Below are positions 1-12,282 of a stretch of 64,000 nucleotides of DNA, one piece after another (the stretch's first letter is position 1; every line of letters begins with the position of its first letter). Made by a program: the position numbers and the translations under genes. The notes beneath the pieces are model-generated. The model searched no databases, was not told where the DNA came from, and saw nothing but the letters and a program-made list of their open reading frames with translations. Source of the stretch: Moniliella sp. 'wahieum' (taxonomy: Eukaryota; Basidiomycota; Moniliellomycetes; Moniliellales; Moniliellaceae); the NCBI GenBank assembly GCA_003971905.1, contig RSEE01000043.1:62001-126000 (forward strand), written 5' to 3'.

Positions 1-1785
1 ACATAGCCCCCGCTCGGCACCCCCCAGCAGTCCCCTCGACAAATCAGGCCCAAAGCTACGCCTTTTCCCAGCCCGACGAGAAGGCACCGCTGCCACTGTC
101 TCAGCCGGCGTTGGCAACCCCAGCCCCGATGCCATCACCCGTAGCCCGCTCCCACCCCTTCTTGAATGGCACCATCCATTCCCAAGTCCTTTTCTTCCTG
201 ACTTGGGCGAGAGTCAAATGGACTTGGAGCAGCATGGACAATGGGCTTGGGTCCAACATCTTCCATTCTTCACTTTGATCCCCTTTCCAGCAGGTCCTCC
301 TCGTTCCCCCGAGCCTGAATCGAGTCGTAATGCGGATGAAGTGGCAGAACAGCCCAATCCTCCGCCATACAACATATTTCATTCCGTTACCCCCAAGACA
401 GAAGACACAACGAGGAGGATATGGCCAGTTTTAGGTTCTACCAGGAACGTGACTCAAATGACTTTTGCCACAGGCCCGGAACCCATGTCGATCGACCTCA
501 ACTGATTCAGATGAGCTTGGAGGAGCAAATCAATTTGGAATTACAGGTGCTTCAAGCGCTCCGGGAACAGACGATGCATACGCAGAATGCAGCCAACTAC
601 ACGGCACCTGCCCCAGGTAATTCGACTTCCCCTACTCTCTTCAACCCCCTCTGTGACCATGAATACGAGACGAAAGTTGGTCCAGACAATCGTTCCACCC
701 TCATTCCTTCTCGCCCTGGTCGAGGCACGCTGCTACCAATATGACTTCCCCTGGTATGAGAGGAATCCCGCCATCGATGGCCGCTTTGTCGGCTATAGAC
801 CGACCGAGTGCGGAAGAATACAAGGCCATGTCATCCAAGGAAAAGCGGCAGCTACGCAACAAGATTTCTGCTCGCAACTTCCGTGAGCGAAGAAAGGAGT
901 ACATTACTCACCTTGAAGATATTCTTGCGCAGCGGGACGCGGCAATTCAGCAGCTCCAGTCAATCAATGCTTCGTTGGTAGACGAAACCAGACACTGAAG
1001 GCGTTGCTAGTTCGGCACAATGTCGATCCTTCCTCTTTGTTGCCTGACACTCTTCGTACCTTCATGTCCCATTCTGGCTGGCCCACTATCTACGGTGCCT
1101 TCCGTCACCGCGGACTGTGCCCGTCACGCCCTCTCAACACCTTGACCGGCGCGCCTGCCAACAGGCAGTATGATGTGGTCAAGATTCTGACTTACTGCGC
1201 CGTACCAGGAAGCGTCCAAACACAGCTAGCATGTTGGAACCGCGTCGCTTATCACGTCAATTACCGGCAATGCAGACGGCGACCTTGTCTCAAGCTACAA
1301 CAACTACTCCCCCCCTTCCCACCCTCAACATCCCCACCTTGAGTTCCACTCCCTTCAATGCGTTCCGCTTGCTGGAGGCATCCTTGCCTCGTGGTCCGAC
1401 CCCATGGCCAGCCTCAAAGGATGACCTATCCTTCCTTCCACGTGCCCTCACCCGTGGAACCAACCTTTTTTTACCTCTTCCCAGGGCTCTTTCATCACCC
1501 CCAGCATGCAGGTGCATTCCATGTTTGCCCCACCGTTACCTCCGGGCCATTCGTCTTGACCAGGAAGCACAAACCCGACATCCTTGCCTCCTTGATCAGA
1601 CCTTTGATCATCAAGTCACTCTTGCTCGGCGACAGGCGGGGAAAATGTCCGAGGCCCATGCCCGGTCTGTTGCCTGCCACGCGGCAGCAGAGTGCATTGC
1701 AGATGCGATGGCCTGCCAAGAAGAGGGGGAGGAAGAGGGTTTGCCGTCGTATGCCCAGGCTCTGCGTTCACCCTTGTACAAGTAA
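1..1785 (+). CDS. bZIP transcription factor, 5' partial
   Basis: Probable nuclear DNA-binding regulator of the basic leucine zipper class. The reading frame is open from base 2, so the true start lies upstream of the window. A basic region with SARNFRERRKEYITHLE sits near 840-915, followed by a short zipper-like helix to about 990 (EDILAQRDAAIQQL). The N-terminal part is rich in Pro and Ser, and the C-terminal part ends in an acidic stretch and PSYAQALRSPLYK. The frame changes near 500, 740, 990 and 1230; the one at 990 fits one lost base, since DETR then runs on into LKALLVRHNVDPSSLLPDTL in the next frame. The family assignment rests on the basic region alone; target genes cannot be told. 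Confidence 0.8.
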
Positions 1786-2287
1786 CCCCATCGCATGTTC
1801 TCACCCCCCCCCCCTTCTCTCTCAGCTGTTCACCTGGGAGTAAGGCCTATATACCGATTTTTATGTGTCTTGTCCTTTTGTATCCGTCTCGTCTTTTCGC
1901 GCTCTACTTGAGCTTTCCTTGAGCACCATAATTTTGGCTCCGTTCTATAGTATGCCTAATGGTTGTTTCTTGTCACTAAAACAACCTTGGCTCTAACCGA
2001 ATACATGTCAGTAGACTCTAATACCTCAAGGAAATATGGCGGCTGCTACGTGAATGCCAACCAGTGACTTCACTGCAAGTCGCATCGTCTGCTCTGGTTC
2101 TATGTGGGTACCGAGACCTAGCTGCGCAACGCCCGACCAGACAGGACATCCATTTGTGAGATTATAGTTCAAGGAACCCGACAAAGTTGGTGGATTTCAA
2201 TGAGACCAGCGTACATCGCAGAACAGGGCGCGGGGGAGGAAAGGACAGCAGACACCTAGGGAAACGGTAACAGGTAACAAAAGGGAA
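1786..2287. other. spacer between convergent genes
   Basis: The 3' ends of the bZIP gene and the FAS alpha gene face each other here. A run of ten C lies near 1805-1814. I see no ORF or RNA gene. Confidence 0.6.
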
Positions 2288-5200
2288 TTAGACGGTGACC
2301 TTATGGGCGATCGCCATGGCCTGGTCGTCCGAGTGGGAGATGGAAACGATAAACTTGACCTTGTCACCAGCGGCCTTGAGTGCTTCGCCATGCAGTTTGA
2401 CCTGGGGGGGCAGGCCTTGGGTCGAAACGATCTCAATTTCGGCCATGGCTGCCGCCGCGCCCTTGGACGCCGTTCCAATCGCCTTGAACACGGCTTCCTT
2501 GGCGCAAAAGTGGCCCGTGAACGAAGCGCGAGCATCAGGCTGAGCGCGGCAGTAAGCCAACTCGGCGGGGGTAAAGTTGCGCCGGAGGAAGCATCATTGT
2601 CAACGGGGAACGTGCTCGTCTTCTCCACGTCAATCCCGACGCCTTGCACACCTCCAATCATACCGGCCAGCTGGGCTTCTTGCGCCTGAGCCTCCGCCGT
2701 GCCTTGGGCACCTCGGCTTCCACCGCCACGGGCTGGGCAGGCTTCTCGTTCTCAGGCGCCGGAGCCAAGGGGCGCTGGAAAACAAAGGTGCCATCGGCCT
2801 GTTCGGTGGCCCGGGCGTTGGGGTTGAGCAGCACTTCATCCTCCAGGTCTGCAGGGTAAGGAGGGTGGTCCTCAACCCGAACCAGGTCGTTCTTGGTGAG
2901 CATGCCATGCATACGCACATACGTCTTACCCAGCCGGCGACGACGCAGGCGATTGTACTCGGCAAATTGCTCGTCCGACAGACGGCCTAGGAGATGAGCC
3001 GGGTGAAGGAAGAGCGCAATGCCGCCCACTTGGCCAAAGCCAAACGAAGTGACCAGACCAGCGTGGAGGTCCTGCATCGTACGCTGAATCGAAGTGGAGT
3101 TGTAGAGCAAGTAGCGGTACTTTTGCAGTTCAGGGGAAATGTCATCCGCGTTGCGGTTGCCCGTCACTGTGGAGTACAAAAGTGACTGCATCACCCCATT
3201 TGATGCCCACGCGGCCGCACCACCCTTGGCGTGACCAAGGATCCACTTCTGTGCATACAGCGTACCGCCAGACCGGGGGTACGGCCCATGCGCTCAAAGA
3301 GGGAGTTGTACACTGCGACTCGTTTCTTGTCGTTGGCCACGGTCGATGTGCCGTGCATGGAAATGACCCACATCGTCAGCAGTGAGCCCCCACGAGGCGA
3401 GCGCCTTCTGCAGGGGACTGCGACGCCATGACACCGTGGCCGGGAGCTGGAACGGAGCGGCCTTGCTTGTCGGTGTGCGTCGAGGTGTAGGCCACAATAC
3501 TCTGGATGGGACACCCCATCTTGAGCGCCTGGCGGGCGGTCATGAGGATCTGCACACCAGCACCCTGAGATTCCATGAACCCATTACGGCTCCGAGCCGT
3601 CGGGCGCGACATTTCCGATGGTTCGCGACCAGCAGCCAGTTCCTCAACAGCGTTCGAGGTGGCACCCATGTTGGCAAACTCGTACGAACCTTCCTCGCAA
3701 GGTCGTCCAGGCCACCAGCAATCATAACCTTGGCTTTGCCCGAGAGAATGGTTTCGGCTGCAATCTCAACCGACTGGAGACCAGTAGCACATGCGCCGAC
3801 AGGGATCTTGACGGGGCCTGAGGCGGAGAGGATCAGCAAGTTGCACCAACCGGCGATGGTGTTGATGAACGTCTCCTGAAGGACATCTTTGTTCACCTCC
3901 GACTCTTGCCGGCGATCGACAAACATCTTGTGGAGAGAACTCATACCACCCATACCGGAGCCGAGCGAGGTACCAACCTCAGACGGGTGCACATACTTGT
4001 ACAGCTCGTACGCGCTGGCGCCCAAGCCCGACATGACCAGCGCTTCCGACAAACAGACCAAGGCCCAGAGAGTGATGCGGTCCACATTGTTGGCAATGTC
4101 GTCGGGAATACCGTAGCGCTGAGCGTTCCATCCCGTGGGCAGTTGGCCCGCCACAAGGCGGTTGAAGGAGATGGCTTTGGGCACCATGATGCGAGCCCCA
4201 CGCTTGAGCATCACAAACCACACGTCGCCCTCTGCCATGCATCCGCCTTGTCGCCGTGCTCACGCTTGAATTTAGTCGCCTCCTCGGCCGAGACCTCAAG
4301 AGGCTCAAGGTCATGGGTAATCTCAACCTCTTGAACAAACTCCTTCTTGGTCGGGTCGTAGCCACTGAGCATCTCGGGTTCGATCATTCGGACACCCGTG
4401 TGAGCAAGAATGTCCTTTTCATAAAGTGTCTTGACATCCTTGTCCTCCACCGGCTCGCCCGATTTGGCGTCGACCCATCCCACGTAGGGACCATTGGCGC
4501 CTGCCGCACCTGCGAGGGGACCATTGTGGTGCTTGATCAAGCCCATGATCCAAGCCATCTCAATCGCACCCTCCATGGTAAACTCGCCGTGCGCCTCCAT
4601 TTCCCAGCGGGTACGAGAAGAGCCCCAGGGACCCACCTCGGCAAAGCCAGTGCAGACCACAATCTTGTCCAGCTCATCGTCCGTCACCGGCTGGCCTGCA
4701 AGGCGGGCGAGCTGGGTGAGCTCCTTGCGCGGAGGAGGGGGGGGGCGGAGCAAAGCGGAAGTTTGCACGAGGCTGAACATAAACCTTTTGGTGCAGCTTC
4801 TCCGCCGCGGCGCCACGGATCACCACGAAGTCTGCCGAGGCATCCAAGTTGACCATCCGCTTGCACATCGCATCCTCCTGCAGACCCTGGCGCAGAGAAG
4901 CCGACTTCTCAGCCAGGTTGGGCAGCCGATCAAATCCACCGCCCAAATCCGCAAACAGAGGCTCCACCTGTGAGATGGACGAGAGGACGGGGTGCAAAAG
5001 ACCAAGTAGGTTGAATGCCATCTCAACGGGGCTAAAGGTTCGCATTCCCAGGTTTTCCAACGCCTGGGCGATGATGTTGCTCTGCTCCATCAGGCCCGTG
5101 CCACGGACCCAGCCAATGCAGGCACCCGTGATTGAGAGGTAGTCAGACCAACCCTCGGAGGCCCAACGGTTGGCGAGCGTCTCGAGACCAATCTTGGATT

Positions 5201-6519
5201 CCGAGTAAAGACCGTCGGAGCCAAACAGACCGTGGTTAGGCGACAGCGGCGCAAGATGACGCTGGTCGGGCGCGAATCAAACCCGTTGGCCGCCTTTTTG
5301 GCCTTGATCGCACCGAGGAGACGGATCACGTTGGTCATCATCAAACGATGGGCCAACTCCGACTTGTCGCCGATATTGTCAATGGGCATGCCCTGTTCCG
5401 AGATGGCGGCACCTGCGTAGACGAAGTCCAAGTCAAGGCCCATCGTGTCGTAAATGTAGTCGGCCAGGCTCTGCACGTTGCTTGGACGAGCCATTAAAGG
5501 GGAGAATCGTGAGCGAAGAACCACGGGAGCCGACTTCAGTGAAGATTTTTTGGTAAAATTCACACGTCTTGCGGCTGTACGACGAGGTGGTGATGACCAC
5601 CTTGGCGCCCCCGGCCAAAAGACCCTTTACCATCTCCAATCCGAAGAGCCACGGCCAACACCGGTGAGCTACCAATCCAAAAAGAAACAATCACATGTCA
5701 GTTCACCCTTCTTCTGGCAGGGAAAGGAGGAAACGTACAGGGCGTTCTTGTTCTCGAATGTGAGACCTTCGCGCGCCATCTCGTCCAACAAGGAGAAGTA
5801 TACGCTGGTCAGCTTGGCCGAAGGCTGCCATTTCCGGCAACTTTGCGTTGGATGGTGAGGAAAGATTGGCGGCCTTCGGCAAAGGCGCATCGACAAGGGC
5901 ACCGGGAGCTGGACCGGCAGTTGCAACCGTGTCGGATGGACGGCGGGATCGATGCGAGGTGGCAAAGCGCTTGGACTGGGGCGGGTGCCCCAGGGAAACG
6001 GATGGTTTCATTGTACAGACTCTTGATGGTGGCCTTGCCCAGCTTGCTGACGGAAGGCTCGTTGCGGATCAGCGACCATAGCTTGGTAATGTTCTCGTGC
6101 GCCCGCTCCGTGTTGAGTTGGGCGGCGACGGTGCCGGCAGTGCGGGTGCCAGTCTCCATCTCCTTGACGTAGGCCTCGAGTTTGCGCACACCTTGGCGCT
6201 TGACTTCGCGGTAGATAATGTTCCCCTTGGCGTCAATCTCGGTGCAGGGGGCGGTGGGTGCGTAGACCTCCTTCCAGAGCGGGGCCTGGGCGGTGGCGAC
6301 GGCCTCCTTGCAGTTGGCAACCAGCTCGGCGCCAAAGTAGTCCAGCAGCTCATACGTCGGGCCTTGGCCAGGGCTGATGGTGCTGAGCTGGGCCTGCATG
6401 AACTGGACCAGGTCGGGGTCGGAGCGGTTGATGATGGAGATGCACTTTGCGGTGAGCTCGCGGGAGAGGGCGCTCGACGGACCGTCGTGCCATGACGCAG
6501 CAGCAGCGGAGGAGGACAT
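2288..6519 (-). CDS. FAS2: Fatty acid synthase alpha subunit, KR-KS-PPT portion only
   Basis: Cytosolic type I fungal fatty acid synthase alpha chain. Domains in order: a structural segment ([10 protein letters not shown] near 6180), ketoreductase (about 5650-5090, [16 protein letters not shown]), ketoacyl synthase (about 4700-2750), and phosphopantetheinyl transferase (about 2660-2290, GVGIDVE and [12 protein letters not shown]). The KS has the active Cys in [10 protein letters not shown] (codon near 3790) and both His motifs ([11 protein letters not shown] near 3360, LGHAKGG near 3200). An intron of 70 nt spans 5669-5738 (GTACGT...TAG). About ten frame changes (for example near 5645, 4230, 3690, 3430, 3190, 2640) behave as single-base losses. 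The protein starts at [14 protein letters not shown], after the point where ACP and its following segment would lie in yeast Fas2. The 18-G run just before the ATG, and a divergent gene 900 bp away, leave no space for them. Family assignment is certain; the start is likely. Confidence 0.93.
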
Positions 6520-7417
6520 GGCGGGCGGGGGGGGGGGGGGGGGGAAGGGGTGGTGGTGGTTCTGGTGGCAGTGGTGGCAAGAGGGTTATCAGTGGGCGAG
6601 GCGGTGCGAGGGGTTGGGGGGGGGGGGCGCTGGGGGCCCAACGCGGCGGCGGACGGAGCGGCGGCTGGCGAGATGGTTATGATTTTTGATTTACAAACGA
6701 CGGTGTGGATTGGGATTGGGGGGCGCCAAACTGTTGGGAGCCAGCGTGGCCCGGCCGCTCTCGCCTGAGACACACCCGCCGCCGCACGGCGCCTCTGCCC
6801 GGCGGCAGCTCCAGCCGCTCTACTCGTACTCACTGCCTGCCGCCCATGTCCGCCGCATCGCACCCGCGGGTGCGCCAAGCCGCTCGGCTGGGTTGGTGTT
6901 GAGGCCCAGGGGCGTCTTCAGCACCATCCCCCGCCATCCCTCGCCGCCTCGCCTCGCCTCGCCTCGCCACGCGCGTTTTCGCTGGGGCACACCCGAGTTT
7001 CCCGGCAAAGTGCCCTCCCATCCATCCAGCAGCCACCGCCAGCCATTACCTAATGCACGGGGTTTAAAGTTAAAGAAATGCCCCCCGCAGCCTCAGCACC
7101 CCAGCTCCCCAGTCGACAAGAAACAAGCACCCGCAGGGCGCCAGTGAAAAATCTCAAGTCACATGACCAGTTGTCACTGGTGCGAGGCTCAGCGCAGCGC
7201 ATCTGCCACATCCATGGGCCTGTCCTTTGCCCCCTGCTCCCACCGTTCGTACGCATCACCCTTACCCTTTCTTGTCCCTCGTTTACCCACCTCTCCCTTC
7301 CCGTTCCTCTTCGTCCCCGCCCCCCGCTTCGCCTCGTCCCTTCCCGCTCCTCCCATCCTCCTCCCCTCCCTCTCCATCCTCATTGCTCTCAAGACAATAC
7401 CCAAATCACCTCTGCCC
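6520..7417. promoter_or_regulatory. shared divergent promoter of FAS alpha and elongase
   Basis: No protein-like ORF is seen between the two divergent start codons. An 18-G run at 6527-6544 lies 7 bases upstream of the FAS start and a 12-G run at 6616-6627 follows. The side facing the elongase is CT-rich (about 7255-7400), a pattern seen before several start codons in this window. Individual operators cannot be identified. Confidence 0.6.
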
Positions 7418-8279
7418 ATGCCCTCGACACCCGTGTACGATGCCGTGGTTGCCGCCATCCCGGCCAGCGTGCGCGCCCAGGCGCCCCTCTCCCTGATCGA
7501 GTGGACGCCCAATGAGACGCCCATCTCCTCGGTTGCTTCAGTTGTGACGCGCTGTACTCTATCTCAGCACCATCTTTGGCCTCCAGGCGGTTATGCGGTC
7601 CCGCCCCGCCGCCGGCAAGGGCCGCGTCTTCAAGGCCATCTTCCTCATTCACAACATCCTTCTCACCCTTGGCAGCGGCCTGCTACTTGCTCTCATCCTC
7701 GAGGACGTTTGCCTATCTATCGCCGCGGTGGCCTCTTCTACGCGGTGTGCTCCCCCAAGGCCTGGACACCTCATCTGGAGACGTATTATCATCAACTACT
7801 ACTTTAAGTACTGGGAACTCGCAGACACCGTGTTCCTCGTGCTCAAAAAGAAGCAACTCCAGTTCCTCCATGTTTATCACCACGCCACGGCGGCGCTGTG
7901 CTGGAGCCAGCTGATGGGCAAGACGAGTGTGTCGTGGGTGGTGATTGCCCTCAACCTGACGGTGCACGTTATGATGTACACCTACTATGCCCTCTCCACC
8001 CTCCGCATCCCTTGCCCGTGGAAGAAGGCGGTAACTGTGTCGCAAATTTCCCAATTCTTTCTCGACCTCTTCTTCGTCTACGGTTGCACCTACACCTTTT
8101 ACGCCAACAAGTACTTCAACTCCATCCTGCCCAACCTTGGCTCCTGCAGCGGTGCCCCCGAAGCAGCGTGGGCGGGTTGCTCGATCCTGTCTTCCTACCT
8201 TGTTCTCTTCATCGCATTCTACCGCAAGACGTACAAGAAAGCCGGCCCCAAGCTGTGGCTGCCAAGGCCAACGGGGTGA
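7418..8279 (+). CDS. ELO-family very-long-chain fatty acid elongase
   Basis: ER membrane 3-ketoacyl-CoA synthase that condenses malonyl-CoA with acyl-CoA. The ELO histidine box FLHVYHHATAALCW is at about 7864-7905. Upstream are the family segments GGLFYAVCSPKAWTPHLETY and YYFKYWELADTVFLVLKKK; downstream are QLMGKTSVSWVVIALNLTVH and QISQFFLDLFFVYG. The order fits the yeast Elo2/Elo3 (Fen1/Sur4) group, with several hydrophobic segments and about 290 residues. The start is MPSTPVYDAVVAAIPASVRA. The frame shifts near 7550, 7700, 7795 and 8252, each consistent with one missing base; after the last one the true C-terminus may read AVAAKANGVTLNS and end slightly beyond 8279. The chain length made cannot be told from sequence. 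Confidence 0.92.
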
Positions 8280-9155
8280 CCCTCAACAGTAAAGTGAGGT
8301 TTAAATGTGCCCACAGTCGAACCGACCAATTGATTCGGCTCAAAGCTCAATATGAAGTTCAGTTGCGTGATCGTTGGACTACGCTCCTCTACTCCGGCCA
8401 CTTCACTTGTGACATATGTGAGCACAGACCCCCCTCCCCCTCGCATTTCTCGTTAATTCCTCTTTTTCATATCTCATCTTAGCGACTGTAACTCATGTAA
8501 CTATTCTTCGGGCCGGCTCTTGTCGCCCCCCCCCTTGGTCCTAACTGATGCATGGGTCAAGACGACACCATAATATTGACTCTCACACTGATGTGTCAGG
8601 CCGGTCACCGCCGCTGGAGATAGCGTGGTCAAGTGACACAGTAAATGGTACGGCGTCGCTTCAGTTGGCGATGAGGGGTAGAAAAGGGATTTAGTGACTT
8701 GCGATTTTCTGGCTCGGTGTCTCAGACTTTCACGCCCTACCTCAGGCCGGCCTCAGGCCTCAGGCCTCAGGGGGTTGAGCGCGAGGTTGAGCTGGTGGAG
8801 GCTGGTGTCGTCCGATGTGGCTGGGCAGGGCTGGTGGAACATGGTGTTACGGAAGGATATGCCGGAATGCGAAGGGGGAGGGGCAACCACATGTTTGCCA
8901 TGTGTTTGGCCCAGCCAGCCCAGACTAGCCTCCCGCTGGCGCCGTGGCCGATCTGCGCATCCTGTCCGCCGGGTCACAAGAGCAGCATGGCGCCAGTGTC
9001 GATATGATGAGCGCACGCAATCTCCGGGTGCTATCTCGGACTTAGTAATGCCACGCCGTCTTTCCTAGTCGGTATAATAATCCCAGCCGTCCCCTGTGTA
9101 CCTTGCCTTCCCCCCACTCCCCCCCACCCCCTCCCCCCCCCATACACGCCGTCGA
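8280..9155. other. intergenic spacer
   Basis: Spacer between the elongase and the amidohydrolase. It holds a CCTCAGG tandem array (listed separately) and C-rich tracts at 9110-9141 just before the next start codon. No gene seen. Confidence 0.6.
8741..8773. repeat. CCTCAGG tandem array
   Basis: Four close copies of CTCAGGC in about 33 bases (a GGCCTCAGGCCTCAGG core). Related words recur in other spacers of the window. Confidence 0.8.
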
Positions 9156-12100
9156 ATGGGTTCGTGGGAGCAACCTGTGCTGTATGTGCGCGAGCCGCGC
9201 GGGCGGACGCGCCGGCTGGCGGCAGTGCTCCTGCCGCTGGTCCTCGGGCTGGCCTGGCTGCTTTCCACCAATGGCGCGCCCTCCCTCCTCACGCATAGCC
9301 CCATCCGCACGGGCCATCCCACCGCTCCAGGCACCACTACCGACTCGACCGCTGCTCTCACACAGTTCCGGAACGCGCGTGCCAAGTGCGCCACGACCCG
9401 TGCACGCGTCGGAGCACCACCCAACTTTGCCCAGCGCAAGGTGAGCGACCGCTACGATGGCCCTGCCGCCGCGCCCCGAACGCGCATCGCCAATGCTACG
9501 GTGTGGACTGGCGGTGACGACGGCACCGAAGTACTCTACGGCGCGGACATTGTGCTGGACCGTGGCTTGGTCGTGGAGGTAGCCGCGTCAGACGCCGCCA
9601 TCAAGGCCTCCGGGCTCGCGGCGCCGAACAGGACGAGCGGCTACAAGATGCTGCTGCCTGGGTTACGCCAGGAATTATTGATGTCCATGTGCATATGGGT
9701 GGACAGTCTTCCACCCTGCCTAGTCTGGAGGACACCAACTCGCGCATCCAGCCTGTGATGCCTTTCCTCCGCAGCGGCGACGGGTTTAACCAGCACGATC
9801 TTTCCTTCAAGCGCACCGCAGCCGGGGGCATCACCACAGCCCTTATGCTTCCTGGATCGGCACTCAATGTGGGCGGACAAGCATTTACGATCAAGCCAAG
9901 GCAGACCAAGAATCACTACCCGAGTGAACGCATTCTGGAGCCCATCCACCTACGTGCTTCCAGGTCAGGATGGTCATGCATCGGCCTTCAATCTTTCTTC
10001 GTTCTCCACCTTGGAGGAGGAGGAGGGGGCCTCGTGGATCAGTGGCTCGAGGACACTGGTCTTTCTCGTCCTGACGGCAGCGTTGGATATCGCCACCTCA
10101 AAGCCGCCTGCGGTGAGAACGCACGGCGGGTGTTTAAACCCTACAACCGCTTGGATGAGGCGTGGGGTTCCGCAAATGGCTCGAGCGTGCCCGGATTGCC
10201 AAGGAGTCCCAGGATGCTTTCTGTGTTGCGGCGGATGAGTTTGCATCGACGCATCCGGGCGCGGCTCCTAGCGATGCAGCTGCACGCTCGTTCCGGAGGA
10301 CTTGGAAATCGAGGCCTTGTCGCTGTCCTGCGCGGCCAAGTTCTGGTCAACACGCATTGCTACACTACCACCGACCTCGACATGTTCACCCCTCACCAAG
10401 AGTTCAAATTCCCTGTTGCAGCCTTCCACCATGCCACGAAGCCTACCTAGTCCCAGAGGTGCGCATCCTCCCTTCCTTCTTTTGTTTGACTTGTGCTCCT
10501 CCCCCCTCCCTATCGCCCTCCCCAATTGCTGACCCTTGCACGTCCAGCTTTTAAAGCGCACCTACGGCAAACCCCCGGCTGTGGCCATGTTCTCCACAAA
10601 CGGTAACTACAAGGTGGAAGCCCTTTTTGGATCCCCGCATGCAGCCGCGTTGCTCAAACGTGCTGGGCTGACTCCGTTGGCCAAGTCGGACCACCCCGTG
10701 ACGGATTCCCGCCGCTTGCTGAACCAAGCGGCTCAGTTCCATCACTATGGCCTGGATGAGGCATCTTCTTTGCAAGCTGTCACTTCGGCTGCTGCTGAGA
10801 CGCTGGGGCTGGGACATCGGATCGGCTACCAAGCCCGGTTACGATGCTGATGTGGTGATTTGGAACAGTCACCCGCTTCAGTTGGGTGCCACGCCGGCCC
10901 AGTGTACATTGATGGGATTGCGCAGCTCAAGAAGCCCCATGTGCCGTCCGGTACTTTGCCCCATTCCTTGGCTCAGACTGGTTGGGAAGAAACAAGGCCT
11001 GTTTGATCGTGAGATTGAGCGGTGGGCAACTCGACTGGCGAAATTATTGGCTACGAGGCCCATTCGTTCCGCGTGCCCACCCAAGGTCAAGGTGGTCAGC
11101 TTTAAGAATGTGGGCAAGGTGTTCAAGCGGGAGCGTCAGCCAAGAACGGGATCCGGGCGGAGACCTCACCCTCCAAACCAATGGGGCCAACCACACGGGC
11201 CACGTGATCCTCCGCGAGGGAGAACTGACCATCTGCTCGGACGAAGCCTGCGCAGCGACCGAGTCGGATGAAGTGGTGGATCTGCACGGGGGTGCGATTC
11301 TGCCAGGACAAACCTCATTTGGCTCGACGATCGGCTTGTCCGACGTTTCGTCCGAGTACGAAGCGTCTGACGGACGGGTGTTGGACCCCTTCATCAGCCT
11401 GGGTCAATGGTGACCAACTTCCGCAGCGCACTGCTCGATTGGCCTGTCTCTCGTGCTGTCGATGGGTTGCAATGGGGCGGGAACGAGTTGTTGATGGCCC
11501 ATGCGGCCGGCTACACGTGCCATTGTATCCCCCATGGGCTCAGGCTTCCTTCGTGGAATCAGCACCGCCTTCTCCACCGGCGCTGTCAACCGCCTTGAGC
11601 CTGGCTCGATCCACCGCGAAGAGGTGGCGATGCACGTGGCCCTGGACCACTATAGTGGCCCTCCCTCGATCAGTGAGCAGCTCGCCCTGCTCAAAGAGCT
11701 GCTCTCGGGCACGAATGGCAAGCATGACCCAGCCTGGGCCAAGGTCGCTATTGGCGAGTTGCCTTTGGTCGTCCAGGCTGCTCGGGCGTCCCACATTGCC
11801 TCCCTGGTCGAGCTCAAGAAGCAGTTTCCAGAAATCAAGTTGATCATCACCAATGCCTCGGAAGCTCTGAGGATGGGTTGCCTGAGCACCTGGCTGAGAA
11901 TGACATTTCTGTCCTTCTTAGTCCCCGGGTATGGGGCATTCTTTGGGACGAACGGCGGGCGCTCGCTGGCCCACCACTGACGAAAGAAACTACTCTTTCG
12001 GTTCTTCTCGAGGCCGGGGTCCAGGTGGGTCTCCGGATTGAGGAGGGGTGGCAAGCGAACAATCTCCTGTGGGACGCAACGTGGGCCGCCAAGTTGACCG

Positions 12101-12282
12101 ACGGTCTACTGGATGAGACGGATGTGGTGGCTCTCTTGACCAGTGGTGTGGACAAGCTGTTTGGCTTGACCCCTCCCTCGACCAAAGACGATTATGTTGC
12201 GTTTGCTGGCAACCCCTTCGAATATGGCTCAAAGGTGGTTGCCATTGGCAATCTCAACACAGTTGAGCTCTTTGACAATTGA
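9156..12282 (+). CDS. Membrane-anchored fungal amidohydrolase with duplicated halves
   Basis: Probable metal-dependent hydrolase of the amidohydrolase superfamily (imidazolonepropionase-like, annotated in fungi as CE9-type). The N-terminus has about 22 basic cytosolic residues and then one hydrophobic segment (LAAVLLPLVLGLAWLLS), which suggests a type II membrane protein or an uncleaved signal anchor. The metal-binding HxH is in DVHVHMGG (near 9690), followed by GGITTALMLPGSALNVGGQA. Further motifs are HHYGLDEASSLQAVTSAAAE and GYDADVVIWNSHPLQLGATP (near 10830-10895). A second half begins near 11100 (VDLHGGAILPGQTSFGS) and ends with GNPFEYGSKVVAIGNLNTVE. One intron is clear, 10459-10547 (GTGCGC...CAG). 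Many frame changes occur. The substrate is unknown. The second half lacks an obvious HxH, so it may be structural. Confidence 0.8.

Noticed and set aside
2288-6519. Programmed ribosomal frameshifting or a FAS pseudogene
   Set aside because: Breaks occur in nearly every gene, lack slippery sites, and catalytic residues stay conserved across them. One-base consensus loss explains them more simply.
6527-6627. G-runs as telomere-like or assembly-end sequence
   Set aside because: They lie in a promoter between two good genes and have no telomeric repeat unit. They may be G-quadruplex prone, but nothing more can be said.
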